Source of the DNA: Candidatus Woesearchaeota archaeon
GTDB lineage: Archaea > Nanobdellota > Nanobdellia > Woesearchaeales > GW2011-AR15
NCBI GenBank assembly: GCA_016935095.1
Contig: JAFGRO010000005.1
Span: forward strand, 1 to 51,507
Reading direction: 5' to 3'
Length of the DNA: 51,507 nt
In this document: in pieces, positions 41,885 through 50,864 of the stretch
Layout of the letters: each line of letters begins with the position of its first letter
Position numbering within the stretch: position 1 is the stretch's first letter
Translations under genes and position numbers: made by a program
The notes under the pieces: generated by a model
Seen by the model: the letters and a program-made list of their open reading frames with translations, nothing else
Database searches by the model: none
Told to the model about the DNA's origin: nothing

Positions 41885-42772
41885 CTAAATATTATTTACA
41901 GTTATGTTCTTGAATTCTTCATTCAGCATATCTTTTGCTTTTTTTGTTAATTTGCCTGTTGTCAAATAAAGTATAGGTAATTTTTTTGTCTCTGCCTTAA
42001 CAAAAGCAGAGCTTAAATCACCTTCATTGATTCTTTTTTTATTTTTTGCTTTACAGTAAAAGTTAAGTTTTCCTGCTGCGCTTGGAACCCGGATTATAAA
42101 ATCAAACTCTTTGTTTTTCTTGATTAATTCTTTTTCAATGATTTCAATGTTCTTTTCCTGGAAATAATCATTTATTGTGCTTAGGAAATCATCTTGTGTA
42201 GGTTTTTCTTCTTTCTTTTGCTCTTGTTTCTTTCCTACCTTGTCTGTTTTTTCTTCTCTCTGAATTGCTTTCTTTTCAATATCTTTGGGTTTTTTCTCAG
42301 GAATCTCTGTTTCTGTTTTTTGGGGCTGCTGTTTTGATAAAGATTCCCTGATTTTTGACTCAACAAAGTTATTAGGCAGGAGATACCATTTCCAGAATAA
42401 TATCTTTTGGTCCTTTAGAGTGACTTCAACCGGTTTTGCAAAATCTTTTATTTCTCTCAGGGCAACTCTTATTGCTGGTTCTAAAGTTGAGTCCTGCAAT
42501 ATGCCTCCCTGTCTTATAAGATTATATGCTTCTTTCTCTTTAGGGTTTAAATATTTGAATAAGTCCTGTAATCTGGATTCCTGGCCTGGATAATAATAGA
42601 CGGGTGAGCCGCCTATCTTGGTATAGCTGACTTTTATTTGTTTAGAGTCCTTTAATTGGGAAAGAACAGCACCTATAAGGAAGGTGTCTCCGCCAAGCTC
42701 TTTCATAATGTCTCTTGGAATGACAAGGCCTTTTGCTTTAATAATCTCAAGAACACTGTTTCTGTCAATCAT
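41885..42772 (-). CDS. Winged-helix protein with possible nuclease-like C-terminal domain
   Basis: 295 residues. The N-terminal 65 form a winged helix (VIPRDIMKELGGDTFLIGAVLSQLKDSKQIKVSY). A Lys/Glu-rich linker (about 145-190) leads to a C-terminal domain: EFDFIIRVPSAAGKLNFYCKAKNKKRINEGDLSSAFVKAE, like the D-x-n-(E)-x-K core of restriction-type folds but with Cys-Lys-Ala-Lys where ExK would be. It may be an inactive nuclease fold that binds DNA. First gene of the FEN1-Trm5 operon, with a TATA element at 42794-42802 at leaderless distance. Confidence 0.7.
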   Translation of the reverse strand: MIDRNSVLEIIKAKGLVIPRDIMKELGGDTFLIGAVLSQLKDSKQIKVSYTKIGGSPVYYYPGQESRLQDLFKYLNPKEKEAYNLIRQGGILQDSTLEPAIRVALREIKDFAKPVEVTLKDQKILFWKWYLLPNNFVESKIRESLSKQQPQKTETEIPEKKPKDIEKKAIQREEKTDKVGKKQEQKKEEKPTQDDFLSTINDYFQEKNIEIIEKELIKKNKEFDFIIRVPSAAGKLNFYCKAKNKKRINEGDLSSAFVKAETKKLPILYLTTGKLTKKAKDMLNEEFKNITVNNI

Positions 42773-42793
42773 GTTGTTATAATTTGAAAATGA

Positions 42794-42869
42794 TTATATA
42801 AAGATTATGGTTAATGCATCGAAACTTTTATAAACTTCATTTATTATTAATTTCTTGATTAAAGAGGTG
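42794..42869. promoter_or_regulatory. Divergent promoters before the pilin-like operon
   Basis: TTATATAA (42794-42802) serves the reverse-strand operon. TTTTATAAA (42826-42834) would start the forward transcript near 42856, so that mRNA has a leader with GAGGTG (42864-42869) 5 nt before the ATG at 42875. Few other first genes here show this leadered design. Confidence 0.5.
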
Positions 42870-42874
42870 TTTTT

Positions 42875-43141
42875 ATGAAAAAAAATGCACAGGGTCTTTC
42901 TATGAATACAATAATTGTTGCAGCTTTAGCTTTACTTGTATTAATAATTATTGCCATGATATTTACGGGCAGGATCAAGTTATGGAGAGAGAGCACGGAT
43001 TCCTGTGCTAGCAACGGCGGAGTCTGTGTTTCAGACGAGATAGACAGAACAACAGGGAACTATAGAGAATGCTCTGGCACCTATGAAAAGGCAATATCAG
43101 GAGACTGTCCTGAGGAGATGATATGTTGCCTAAAGACATGA
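42875..43141 (+). CDS. Pilin-like anchored mini-protein with Cys knot, member 1
   Basis: 88 residues. MKKNAQGLSMNTIIVAALAL starts with a basic, small-residue motif and a hydrophobic helix (about 12-32), as in class III signal peptides. The 50-residue exterior has seven Cys (SCASNGGVC, ECSGT, DCPEE, CC near the end) suited to disulfides. It matches member 2 in Cys spacing, including the adjacent CC pair. Ends with ATGA overlap to the next gene. Confidence 0.65.
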   Translation: MKKNAQGLSMNTIIVAALALLVLIIIAMIFTGRIKLWRESTDSCASNGGVCVSDEIDRTTGNYRECSGTYEKAISGDCPEEMICCLKT

Positions 43142-43395
43142 AAAACAAGAGAGCCCAGTCCCTTGCATTAAGAACAATTATTGTTGCAATTCTGCTTGTA
43201 GTTGTTTTGGTAGTTCTTCTTTTTATTTTTACAGGCAAAGCCAGATTATTCAATTCAGCTTCAAGGAGCTGTATTTCTCAGCAGGGCATTTGCAAGGAGA
43301 AATGTGAGTTTGGTGAGACAAGCGTTTTCGGGACAGATTGTGAAGATTCTGCAAGAAAATGTTGCCTGTCAATCTTCCAGAATACATCTTCTTAA
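43138..43395 (+). CDS. Pilin-like anchored mini-protein with Cys knot, member 2
   Basis: 85 residues from ATG 43138. MKNKRAQSLALRTIIVAILL fits the K/R-A-x-x motif of archaeal prepilins, with helix about 12-33. The exterior has SCISQQGIC, KCEF, DCEDS and CC, paralleling member 1. The frame continues five codons upstream, but the ATGA overlap with member 1 sets the start. Likely a tandem duplicate. Confidence 0.65.
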   Translation: MKNKRAQSLALRTIIVAILLVVVLVVLLFIFTGKARLFNSASRSCISQQGICKEKCEFGETSVFGTDCEDSARKCCLSIFQNTSS

Positions 43396-43437
43396 TCTAT
43401 AGAAAAAAATATAAACTTATTTTTGATAAGGTTATTT

Positions 43438-43560
43438 ATGGAGAAAAGAGCGCTTGCAACCAATCAGCTGATTATTATGATAAGCATAGTCCTGTTTTTT
43501 ATTATTCTGCTTGTTGTAATATCACAGAAATTTAATGTTTTTAATTCATTGATAAACTGA
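43438..43560 (+). CDS. 40-residue pilin-like membrane peptide
   Basis: MEKRALATNQLIIMISIVLF begins with K-R-A-L-A-T, a good match to the prepilin peptidase pattern, followed by one helix and a very short exterior (SQKFNVFNSLIN). It lies between larger members of the same set. Tiny pilin-like peptides may fill an assembly's core or be accessory subunits; this is inferred. Confidence 0.5.
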   Translation: MEKRALATNQLIIMISIVLFFIILLVVISQKFNVFNSLIN

Positions 43561-43572
43561 TTAACACTTAAA

Positions 43573-44469
43573 ATGTTACTGAAAAAATCCAAAAGAGGGG
43601 CTATTGAACTGGCAACTGAAACATTAGGTAAATTGATCTTTGCGGCAGTTGTCTTAATTATTATGGTTTTTATCATATATAAATGGTATTTATCGCAGGG
43701 AGCCTGCTATAATAAAGAGAAATGCATGGCCAGTGTTTTTGCAAATTCAAATGCAAGAGTGCCTTTGACAGGAAGCGAGATATTTTCATTGAATTGCCCC
43801 ACAAGATATGTTTATGTTGACTCAGATAAAATTACAATTGAAGTTATGGACTGTGAAACAAAAGAGGAAATTAAGTTTAGCTGTCCAAGCTCAGACATAG
43901 GCTCGCCGAGATTCAGGGACTGTTTTTTTCCGAAACTTAATGAAGTAATAGCAGAGCAAATCAAGGATTGCTGGGAGCAGTTTGGCGCAGGCAATTTGCG
44001 GGTTTTTAGTACTTATAATGCAGAGAGACAGTGTTTAATATGTTCAGTAATTGAATTTTCTCCTGGATTAAAAGAAAGGTATGCTGGAGAGGAGATCTGC
44101 TTCAAATATGATGAATTAAATAATTATAAAGATGTTTGCCTGGATGAATATATGCGAACGCATACGCCGTTCGGCCATGAAATCTCATATTATGAATTTT
44201 CATTAGATGCGACTGACGGGCTTCTTGCACCGTATTATGATATTGATATGGATAGAAGCTACGCAATAGTATTTACTGCAATGAATGAAAATCATTTAAA
44301 ATCAGCAGCAGGAGATTTATGGGGCTTTTTACAGGAACAAGGCCCAGAATTGCTTGTTGGGAAGATTAGTGCAGACAAAGAGGATGAGATAAGATTTGTG
44401 AATGTTTTAAATTTTATTCCGCAGGAAGAGGTGGTAAATTATTGCGACACATTAGAAACAACTGTTTAA
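43573..44469 (+). CDS. Pilin-like anchored protein, large exterior domain
   Basis: 298 residues. MLLKKSKRGAIELATETLGK, with R-G-A-I after the basic start, then a helix (about 20-41). The 255-residue exterior has many Cys (ACYNKEKC, NCPTRY, DCETKEE, SCPSS, DCFFPK, DCWEQ, QCLICS, ICFKY, VCLDE), suggesting a disulfide-stabilised fold. No known domain is recognised. The following small gene may begin inside its end at TTG 44442. Confidence 0.65.
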   Translation: MLLKKSKRGAIELATETLGKLIFAAVVLIIMVFIIYKWYLSQGACYNKEKCMASVFANSNARVPLTGSEIFSLNCPTRYVYVDSDKITIEVMDCETKEEIKFSCPSSDIGSPRFRDCFFPKLNEVIAEQIKDCWEQFGAGNLRVFSTYNAERQCLICSVIEFSPGLKERYAGEEICFKYDELNNYKDVCLDEYMRTHTPFGHEISYYEFSLDATDGLLAPYYDIDMDRSYAIVFTAMNENHLKSAAGDLWGFLQEQGPELLVGKISADKEDEIRFVNVLNFIPQEEVVNYCDTLETTV

Positions 44470-44597
44470 AAAGAGCCCAGATGATGAGCTCAACTCTCGG
44501 CAGGCTGGTGATATTTGCAGTTGTGGTAGTGGTTATACTAATAATTATAGGATTAATCTCCGGAAGAATCTTTGAAATACTTGATAAGATTTTGTAG
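44442..44597 (+). CDS. Small pilin-like membrane peptide
   Basis: The frame reads LKRAQMMSSTLGRLVIFAVV and onward to FEILDKIL. If it starts at TTG 44442, the peptide is 51 residues and keeps the KRAQ motif shared with member 2; from ATG 44481 it has 38 residues and loses it. The motif argues for the longer form. It overlaps the end of the previous gene. Confidence 0.45.
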   Translation: MRHIRNNCLKRAQMMSSTLGRLVIFAVVVVVILIIIGLISGRIFEILDKIL

Positions 44598-44608
44598 AAA
44601 AAATAAAA

Positions 44609-47600
44609 ATGAAAAAAACAGCATCATTTACAATTTCAAGATTATTAAATTTATTATTAGTTTTAGCAGTGATTGGATTCAGTTTATATTTTGTCGGAAA
44701 AACACTAGGGCCGTCTGTTAAATCTCTGCTTGGGCTTTCAGATATAAGTGCTTTTGACGATGATATAATAGATAGATATACAGAATCACTGATTGAGGAT
44801 AAAGAAGCAGTGGATTCAATGAAAGCATTGTTATATTCAATCAACAGGCTGGCATGGTTTGATACATATTATGGTGAAACTGCATGGAGCTGGGATGATG
44901 AGATTGATATTACAGAAGAGCTTGAAAAAGAATATTATTATATTTCAGGTGGAGAAACAAAATCACTTGGATCCTTTAACAGCTTTGGAAGAAAGTACGG
45001 GCAGACAGAGGTTATACCTACTATAATGGATATGGATATAATAACCTATAGTGGCTCAAGAGAAGAGATCCTTTCTGCTTTTGCAAGAAATATAGTTGAG
45101 TGCTACCTAATGTATAAAGATGTAGGGAAAAATAATATAAGGTGTTTTGTTGCGGATTTTTCTGAAATAGGTTCTCTTGAAATAGACTATCAGACTATAA
45201 AAGGCGGGTTCAGGCTGCTTGAAGATAATCCTGATCTATATGGATGTAATGAAGACTGCCAGAATGTTGTGCACGGTGTTTCAGGAATAGACAGGGGTAA
45301 TCCGGATGCGTGGGTTCTGGATGTTAAGGGTGATAAGATTACTAATAAGAATTCAATTGATACTCCTGAAAATATAATAAGAATCTGCGCTGAAGACGGG
45401 AGTGGCGGAGGAGAAGGGATTAAGGAACATTGGAGTGATTTTTTCACAGCCGACCGCATATATATTACTACAGATCTGAGTAAATGCAAATCTCCTGTAG
45501 ATTCCTTGCTATTCGGATTCATTGTAAAAGATTTCAATCTTCCTGATTATGACAGGGGCCTTGGATGGACTCTTGCGGGAGCAGTACAGTTTTTTACAAA
45601 CTCATACGGAGACCCAAAATATATTACTTATTATGAGCAATTTCCAAAAGGAGAGGACGTATCCTGGGGAGCTACAGGGTTTGAAGATGCACTTGCTTTC
45701 TTTGCTGCGGAAGTAACCTGCCAGGTAGCTGTTTCATTGGTTTTTAAGCTTATAGGACATAATCCGGTTGGAAAACCTGTTGAAGCAATTCTTAATGCAA
45801 TAAAAGCAAGAGTGTTAATATGCGGTGTTATTTCCCATGCTGTGAAATTATTGGTTCAATATGGCGGTGACCTTACACAGATTAATGACCAGATAATTTT
45901 GCTTTTTGATGATTTATTATATACAATAAGACAATCCCTTGATGAGATTTATGCAAGGCTTTCAGGTGTTGATTTAAAGGAATTATTTGATGAAAAACAC
46001 CCTCCTTGGTTAAAATCATATATTATTGTCAAATATGCTGGTAAAAACTATATTGAAGATAATTTTATACTCCTTTCCCAGGAAATTAATGAGGAAAAAG
46101 ATTTTTCTGTCTTAGAGGAAGACTATGTTAATAGTTACATTGATACAATAGATGAATTTTATTTGACAAATGAATTATTGCCTGAAAGTAGTCTTAATCC
46201 TGATTTTACTGAGGCTCTTGAATTAAATTTTAAATCCATAAGCATAGAAGACCGGGGATTAGAGCCATATAAAGATGAACTGGCAGAAATCATGACAGCA
46301 AGAATAGGTTCTTTTATGGATACAAGTTTATTTGAATTTTACTGGTTATTTAATACTGTTGCAGATACAAATGACAATCTTGTAATGCTTTACGGAAGTG
46401 AAGAAAGAATTGAAGATATCTCTTATTATCAGGAAGACAACAAAAAGATTGATGGTTTTCCTGCAAAGCAAAAACATGAAATCCGCGCAAAAATTGATTT
46501 GGCAACAGACATGGCTATTGAAGAGCAAAACCTGAATCCTTTGATTTATACTCAGTTCGGGATAACTGATTCAGGAGATATAAATATTAAATTAAATGAA
46601 AAATTCAGCCAGTTAACTCAGGGAATTTCATTAGATTCATTTTATGTTTCCCAAAAGGGCATTGAAGATATTACTTCGGAGAGGGAATTATTAACTAAAG
46701 AAATAATATTATATAAACTGAAAAGCCAGACAGAATCAGATAAATTCAGGTTTATGGGAACAAATGCAGTTGGCTTAAAAACACCATACAGGGCAGTAAT
46801 CCCCTTTGATGATAAACACACTAAATCATGGAACTGGAATATTGATAAAGAGCATTACATAGATTATTTTGAGCATTATGGAGGAAACTGGCAGCCCTTG
46901 GATGTTGAAGAATCAAAAGAAGAAGAGAGAGATGCAACAGATGAGGAAATCGGAAAATATTACAGTGAAAGATATTTTGGATTGCTTCCTGAAGTTGACA
47001 GGTATTTCCTTTCTTTAGTAAGGGACCAGAATAAGATTATACCGGGGTTTACAACTGATGTTGCTGATGAGCTGCTCGGGCTCAGACAACAAAATATCAG
47101 GTTCCATTTGGTGAGCCCGTGCAAAGCAGACCTTCTTATAAAAGTAACCCAGTGTGAATGCTGGGGAAAACCAACAGAAGAAACAACACTGGCCGCTATT
47201 CCTGATGCATTGGTAAATTATGCAGGGATAATGAATTTGTATGAAACAGGAAAATATAATGAAATTTATGATCTTGTTGTTCCTCATTTTGACGGCGAGA
47301 ATCCAATGATATATCAAATTGATCCGGCAACAGGACAATTGATTAAGGAATGTAAAGAAAAGAATCTGCTGGACTTTGTTTCATCCGGTCTTTTTTTTGA
47401 TTCAAGATACACCCCTTTATGTATTGAGATAAATCCAATCATGGACCAGGATACGAATCCTAATTATTGTTATCGCGGCTATGAGCAGCCCTTTTTTAAG
47501 GTAGCACATTTTGCATTTAACTGGGGATTGCCTCTTGCAGGGGGAACAATAGGACTTGTTGCTACAGCTGCGACAGGCGGTACAGATTTAGGCTCAATGA

Positions 47601-47722
47601 CAATGCTCGGGTTTTCAACAGGGAGTATAGTGGGTGCATTAGGAGACATATTCCTTGTTGAGACCTTAGAAGCAGCATGTACAAGATGGCCGAAACATGG
47701 AGGCATTTATGGTTGTAAATAA
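44609..47722 (+). CDS. Very large membrane-anchored protein of the pilin-like operon
   Basis: 1037 residues. MKKTASFTISRLLNLLLVLA forms an N-terminal helix; a further hydrophobic stretch lies near 366-420 (FFAAEVTCQVAVSLVFKLI), and two C-terminal segments near 975-1020 contain glycine-rich GGTIGLVATAATGGTDLGS. Most of the rest is acidic and hydrophilic, with a Ser/Gly/Asp surface-like composition. No recognised domain. As the largest protein of the set, it may be the assembly scaffold or a secreted product. Overlap and spacing place it in the same transcript. Confidence 0.7.
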   Translation: MKKTASFTISRLLNLLLVLAVIGFSLYFVGKTLGPSVKSLLGLSDISAFDDDIIDRYTESLIEDKEAVDSMKALLYSINRLAWFDTYYGETAWSWDDEIDITEELEKEYYYISGGETKSLGSFNSFGRKYGQTEVIPTIMDMDIITYSGSREEILSAFARNIVECYLMYKDVGKNNIRCFVADFSEIGSLEIDYQTIKGGFRLLEDNPDLYGCNEDCQNVVHGVSGIDRGNPDAWVLDVKGDKITNKNSIDTPENIIRICAEDGSGGGEGIKEHWSDFFTADRIYITTDLSKCKSPVDSLLFGFIVKDFNLPDYDRGLGWTLAGAVQFFTNSYGDPKYITYYEQFPKGEDVSWGATGFEDALAFFAAEVTCQVAVSLVFKLIGHNPVGKPVEAILNAIKARVLICGVISHAVKLLVQYGGDLTQINDQIILLFDDLLYTIRQSLDEIYARLSGVDLKELFDEKHPPWLKSYIIVKYAGKNYIEDNFILLSQEINEEKDFSVLEEDYVNSYIDTIDEFYLTNELLPESSLNPDFTEALELNFKSISIEDRGLEPYKDELAEIMTARIGSFMDTSLFEFYWLFNTVADTNDNLVMLYGSEERIEDISYYQEDNKKIDGFPAKQKHEIRAKIDLATDMAIEEQNLNPLIYTQFGITDSGDINIKLNEKFSQLTQGISLDSFYVSQKGIEDITSERELLTKEIILYKLKSQTESDKFRFMGTNAVGLKTPYRAVIPFDDKHTKSWNWNIDKEHYIDYFEHYGGNWQPLDVEESKEEERDATDEEIGKYYSERYFGLLPEVDRYFLSLVRDQNKIIPGFTTDVADELLGLRQQNIRFHLVSPCKADLLIKVTQCECWGKPTEETTLAAIPDALVNYAGIMNLYETGKYNEIYDLVVPHFDGENPMIYQIDPATGQLIKECKEKNLLDFVSSGLFFDSRYTPLCIEINPIMDQDTNPNYCYRGYEQPFFKVAHFAFNWGLPLAGGTIGLVATAATGGTDLGSMTMLGFSTGSIVGALGDIFLVETLEAACTRWPKHGGIYGCK

Positions 47723-48497
47723 TATTTTTAATGAGTTTAAAATGAACAGGAAAAAAATTAAAAAAATTATTTTTATTGCTTTAATAGTGTTATTAATAAT
47801 AATTGCCACAATTTTTATTTTGTTTTTTGTTTCTGTAAAAAACAAGCCGCCTCAAACAAACATATATTTCACGCTGGAGCCTGAGTCATGGATTAAAGAA
47901 AACACAAGAACAAATACAACTGATTATTATATTGATATTAAAAAAGCCACAAGAGACCTGGCATATTACGACGGCACCAAACAGGAGCTATTATATTACG
48001 GAAAAAGAATAACCTTTTTTAGCCACGGTGTATATAAAGGAATTCCTTTCCAGGAAGCGTATGTGGATCCTGTTTTTTATAATTATTCAGGACTCATTTC
48101 AACAGATGAGCAAAGAACCTTAATCAGGAAATACATTAAAATAACAAACACAAATAATATGGATCCAAACGACGGTGTAAGCAACGGGTTTATTCTTGCC
48201 AAAATAGAAAACATGTCAATTGTATTTTATATTTTTGTTGATGAAGACTGGAAAAACAATCTTGAATTTACAAATATTGTGTGGGGCAATGATTTACAGG
48301 ATACTTCTTCATTAAACTCAAAACCCTTTGATTTTAACAGTAAGAAAAACGGCATTTATATTGACAAGGTGGATTATGACATCGATTGGTTTAAAGAGCA
48401 CACCAACGGAGGTATAGTTGTTGGAGAAATTGATTTTAACACTCTGTCTGGTCAGGACAAAAAAGGTTTGAATACAACATTCATATATATACAATAA
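47709..48497 (+). CDS. Single-pass anchored protein of the pilin-like operon
   Basis: 262 residues from ATG 47709, chosen because GGAGG ends 5 nt upstream; the frame opens at 47697 and a further Met lies at 47742. One hydrophobic helix (about 21-44, KIIFIALIVLLIIIATIF), then an exterior domain with alternating strands and aromatics (YYIDIKKATRDLAYYDGTK, IYIDKVDYDIDWFKE). Only this member lacks the K-[A/G] start. Overlaps the large gene by 14 bp. Confidence 0.65.
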   Translation: MVVNNIFNEFKMNRKKIKKIIFIALIVLLIIIATIFILFFVSVKNKPPQTNIYFTLEPESWIKENTRTNTTDYYIDIKKATRDLAYYDGTKQELLYYGKRITFFSHGVYKGIPFQEAYVDPVFYNYSGLISTDEQRTLIRKYIKITNTNNMDPNDGVSNGFILAKIENMSIVFYIFVDEDWKNNLEFTNIVWGNDLQDTSSLNSKPFDFNSKKNGIYIDKVDYDIDWFKEHTNGGIVVGEIDFNTLSGQDKKGLNTTFIYIQ

Positions 48498-48509
48498 GGT
48501 GAATTAAAT

Positions 48510-48851
48510 ATGTTGGGAAATAATAAAAAATCAGCATTAACAATTGAATGGACCATAATCTTGATTTTAGGGCTTGTGGCATTAGTTGTACTTCTTTATA
48601 TTTTTGTCAATGGTGCGCAAACAAGCGGGAAAGGCATAACTTCTGTGCAGGAAGATACCAACAGAAGAGGAGATGAAGCCCGGAATCTCCTGGATGATTT
48701 GTTTGGCGGATGTAAAGATAATGAAAAAAAATGTAATCTGGCAAGAACAAAAGTGTTGATTTGCGATGGCGGCTCATGGAGTGAGCAGGATGATTGCCGT
48801 GAAAAAGGCATGGTTTGTGAATTAGATAAATGTGTAAGTGAAGATGATTGA
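48510..48851 (+). CDS. Pilin-like anchored protein with Cys-rich tail
   Basis: 113 residues. MLGNNKKSALTIEWTIILIL, one helix (about 13-34), then a soluble stretch and Cys-rich end (GGCKDNEKKC, ICDGGSW, DCREKG, VCELDKC). Comparable in size with members 1 and 2 but with a different Cys pattern. It overlaps the following gene by 8 bp. Confidence 0.6.
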   Translation: MLGNNKKSALTIEWTIILILGLVALVVLLYIFVNGAQTSGKGITSVQEDTNRRGDEARNLLDDLFGGCKDNEKKCNLARTKVLICDGGSWSEQDDCREKGMVCELDKCVSEDD

Positions 48852-49323
48852 TAAAAAAGCGGACATCTCAGTAAGGATGCTGGTTGAAATCATTTTAATT
48901 GTGCTTGTATTATTATTAATTTATATACCTATTAAAAATATAGTCCTCTCTTTAGTAATAGGAAAACCGCAGGCAGGCACTGAAAAATCTTTTGACAGAT
49001 TAATGCTTGAAATTAACCATCTTGCTGAAGAAGAGAAGACCATTCCGATATATTTGGACAACAGGCATAAAATTACAGGTTATGATAAACTGTCCCAAAA
49101 GCCGGGAAGATGCGAAACAGATAAAAGCTGCATATGCCTGTGCTCTGCAGACGGATGCACACCTGATAAGAACATTAATGAATGCAATTCATTGGATGAT
49201 AAATTCAGGATTAACGGAAACTTTGAAATGCCTCCTGCTGAGAACATATTGAATTATAGACTAATGCTGGAAATCCGGGGTAAGGAATATATTCTATCGA
49301 TTGAAAGGGCATATACCTCTTAA
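48844..49323 (+). CDS. Pilin-like anchored protein
   Basis: 159 residues from ATG 48844. MIDKKADISVRMLVEIILIV fits K-A-D-I-S, with a helix about 12-38. The exterior has a Cys cluster RCETDKSCICLCSADGC and ends LSIERAYTS. Starting at GTG 48838 would add only two residues. Its frame ends near the TTG of the following gene. Confidence 0.6.
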   Translation: MIDKKADISVRMLVEIILIVLVLLLIYIPIKNIVLSLVIGKPQAGTEKSFDRLMLEINHLAEEEKTIPIYLDNRHKITGYDKLSQKPGRCETDKSCICLCSADGCTPDKNINECNSLDDKFRINGNFEMPPAENILNYRLMLEIRGKEYILSIERAYTS

Positions 49324-49363
49324 AAGAAAATCATTTAAATACAAATCATTTAAATCTAATTTA

Positions 49364-49882
49364 ATGAATCTATTTAAGAATAAAAAAGCAGAAGGAACAC
49401 GGCTTTCTTTATGGACACTTATTGATTTATTTGTATTGCTGGTAATTGTTATTGCTTTTTTTTTTGAGATTTATACAATTTCCAAAAACACATGGTTTGA
49501 AAAAAGATTTTTAGCAAAAGATATAGCAATGATGGTTGATACAGTATATGCATCACCTGCAGATGTTGTTGTTGTTTATCCGCAGAACACACTTTGGTTT
49601 TCATTTAAGTTTGAAAAAAATAAAATTACTGTTTTTGACCGGCTTCAGGAAAAAAAAGTTTCTTTTTCAGGCATAACACAATATTTTACTGAAGATAATA
49701 AATTAGAGTTTGTGTATAAGGACCTGAACCCGATTGTTGAACTTAATAAAAATGGAGAAATCACTATTAGGGATGAAGAATTAAATAAAAATATGTTTGT
49801 ACCGATGGTTTTTAAAAAATCTGAAAATAAAATTGAACCAGTAATCGCTCTTTCCATAGATAACCTGGATGAATTAAGATGA
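49364..49882 (+). CDS. Pilin-like anchored protein
   Basis: 172 residues from ATG 49364 (MNLFKNKKAEGTRLSLWTLI); an in-frame TTG at 49301 would add 21 basic residues and overlap the prior gene. TTTAAATA at 49334-49341 is centred about 26 nt before the chosen ATG, so an internal leaderless promoter is possible. Hydrophobic helix about 16-36, then a beta-rich exterior. ATGA overlap with the next gene. Confidence 0.6.
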   Translation: MNLFKNKKAEGTRLSLWTLIDLFVLLVIVIAFFFEIYTISKNTWFEKRFLAKDIAMMVDTVYASPADVVVVYPQNTLWFSFKFEKNKITVFDRLQEKKVSFSGITQYFTEDNKLEFVYKDLNPIVELNKNGEITIRDEELNKNMFVPMVFKKSENKIEPVIALSIDNLDELR

Positions 49883-50397
49883 AAAAAGCACAAGCATTCA
49901 ATATAATGCACTGGTCTTTTACGAGAATACCTTTTATTATTGGATTGATTATTATTTTTTATCTGTTTTTTTCTTCTCAGTATAATTTTGCATTAGAAAC
50001 TCACAAAGTAGGGGATTATATTTTTGAAAAACGTTTTTTATATTCACCCAATGCATTGGCATATCAGGATCCTGAAACAAAAAGGGTCTATCCCGGGATA
50101 ATTGATATGACTAAATTTGATGAGGATAATATAAACAAGTCTTTTGTTTTTGAAAAGAGCTATATTGCTGCAAAATTTGAGTTAACTGATCTTGAAACAG
50201 GACATGTAAAAGAAATTTACGTAAACGAAAAATGGTACAATAGATGGTCTTCATATACCAGTTTTGAGCAGTATGATCAATATATATTGAAAAGATTTGT
50301 ATTAATTAAAACTAAAGACGGGTTCACTAAAGGTTTTTTAAAAATGGACCTGGTAGTAAATAATCTGCAGGGATATGCATCAAAGGTAGATTTATAA
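49879..50397 (+). CDS. Pilin-like anchored protein
   Basis: 172 residues. MKKAQAFNIMHWSFTRIPFI carries KAQ and a helix about 14-36. The exterior has aromatic-rich stretches (GDYIFEKRFLYSPNALAYQD, NEKWYNRWSSYTSFEQYDQY). The RFL/KRFL segment also occurs in the previous gene (WFEKRFLAKDIAMM), hinting that the two exteriors share a fold. TAATG couples it to the next gene. Confidence 0.6.
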   Translation: MKKAQAFNIMHWSFTRIPFIIGLIIIFYLFFSSQYNFALETHKVGDYIFEKRFLYSPNALAYQDPETKRVYPGIIDMTKFDEDNINKSFVFEKSYIAAKFELTDLETGHVKEIYVNEKWYNRWSSYTSFEQYDQYILKRFVLIKTKDGFTKGFLKMDLVVNNLQGYASKVDL

Positions 50398-50864
50398 TGA
50401 ACAAAAAGGCATTTTTAGAGTCTTATGCTGATTTGCTTGGATGGGTAGTCTTAATTATAGGAATAATCATGTGGCTGATAATAATAACCTTTACTAATTT
50501 ACAGGTCAAATCATCTATTAAAGAAAAGGTCGAGTATCTGAATAATGAAGAAATTCTTATTTCAATCTTGAAATCAGAAGTTAATTCTAAAGAAACGTAC
50601 TCAGATTTAATTGTAAATAGTTATATCAACAAAAAGGACGATGTTTTAAAGACATATACACAGGAAACGCTGGATCCTGTATTTGGCAAGCTTAAATCTG
50701 TCTGCTGGAGAATTTATATCAATGATGAGCTTTTTTCAAAAGAAGACTGCGGTGATATCTTGTCAGAGCCGTTTCTTGATTCAAGTGTTATTTTGCCTTT
50801 GCCTAAATATTTTCATGAAGATACAATTACATTAAGGATAGAAGTCCCTGGTTTTGTAAGATGA
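50397..50864 (+). CDS. Pilin-like anchored protein
   Basis: 155 residues. MNKKAFLESYADLLGWVVLI has K-A-F-L, then a helix about 14-32. The exterior ends in a strand-rich segment (HEDTITLRIEVPGFVR). Its ATG overlaps the previous TAA, and ATGA at its end overlaps the next gene, so the run is continuous. Confidence 0.6.
   Translation: MNKKAFLESYADLLGWVVLIIGIIMWLIIITFTNLQVKSSIKEKVEYLNNEEILISILKSEVNSKETYSDLIVNSYINKKDDVLKTYTQETLDPVFGKLKSVCWRIYINDELFSKEDCGDILSEPFLDSSVILPLPKYFHEDTITLRIEVPGFVR

Noticed and set aside
49325-49360. Tandem TCATTTAAAT repeat as an iteron or binding array
   Set aside because: Only two copies, 14 bp apart, in very AT-rich DNA. A TATA-like element explains it better.
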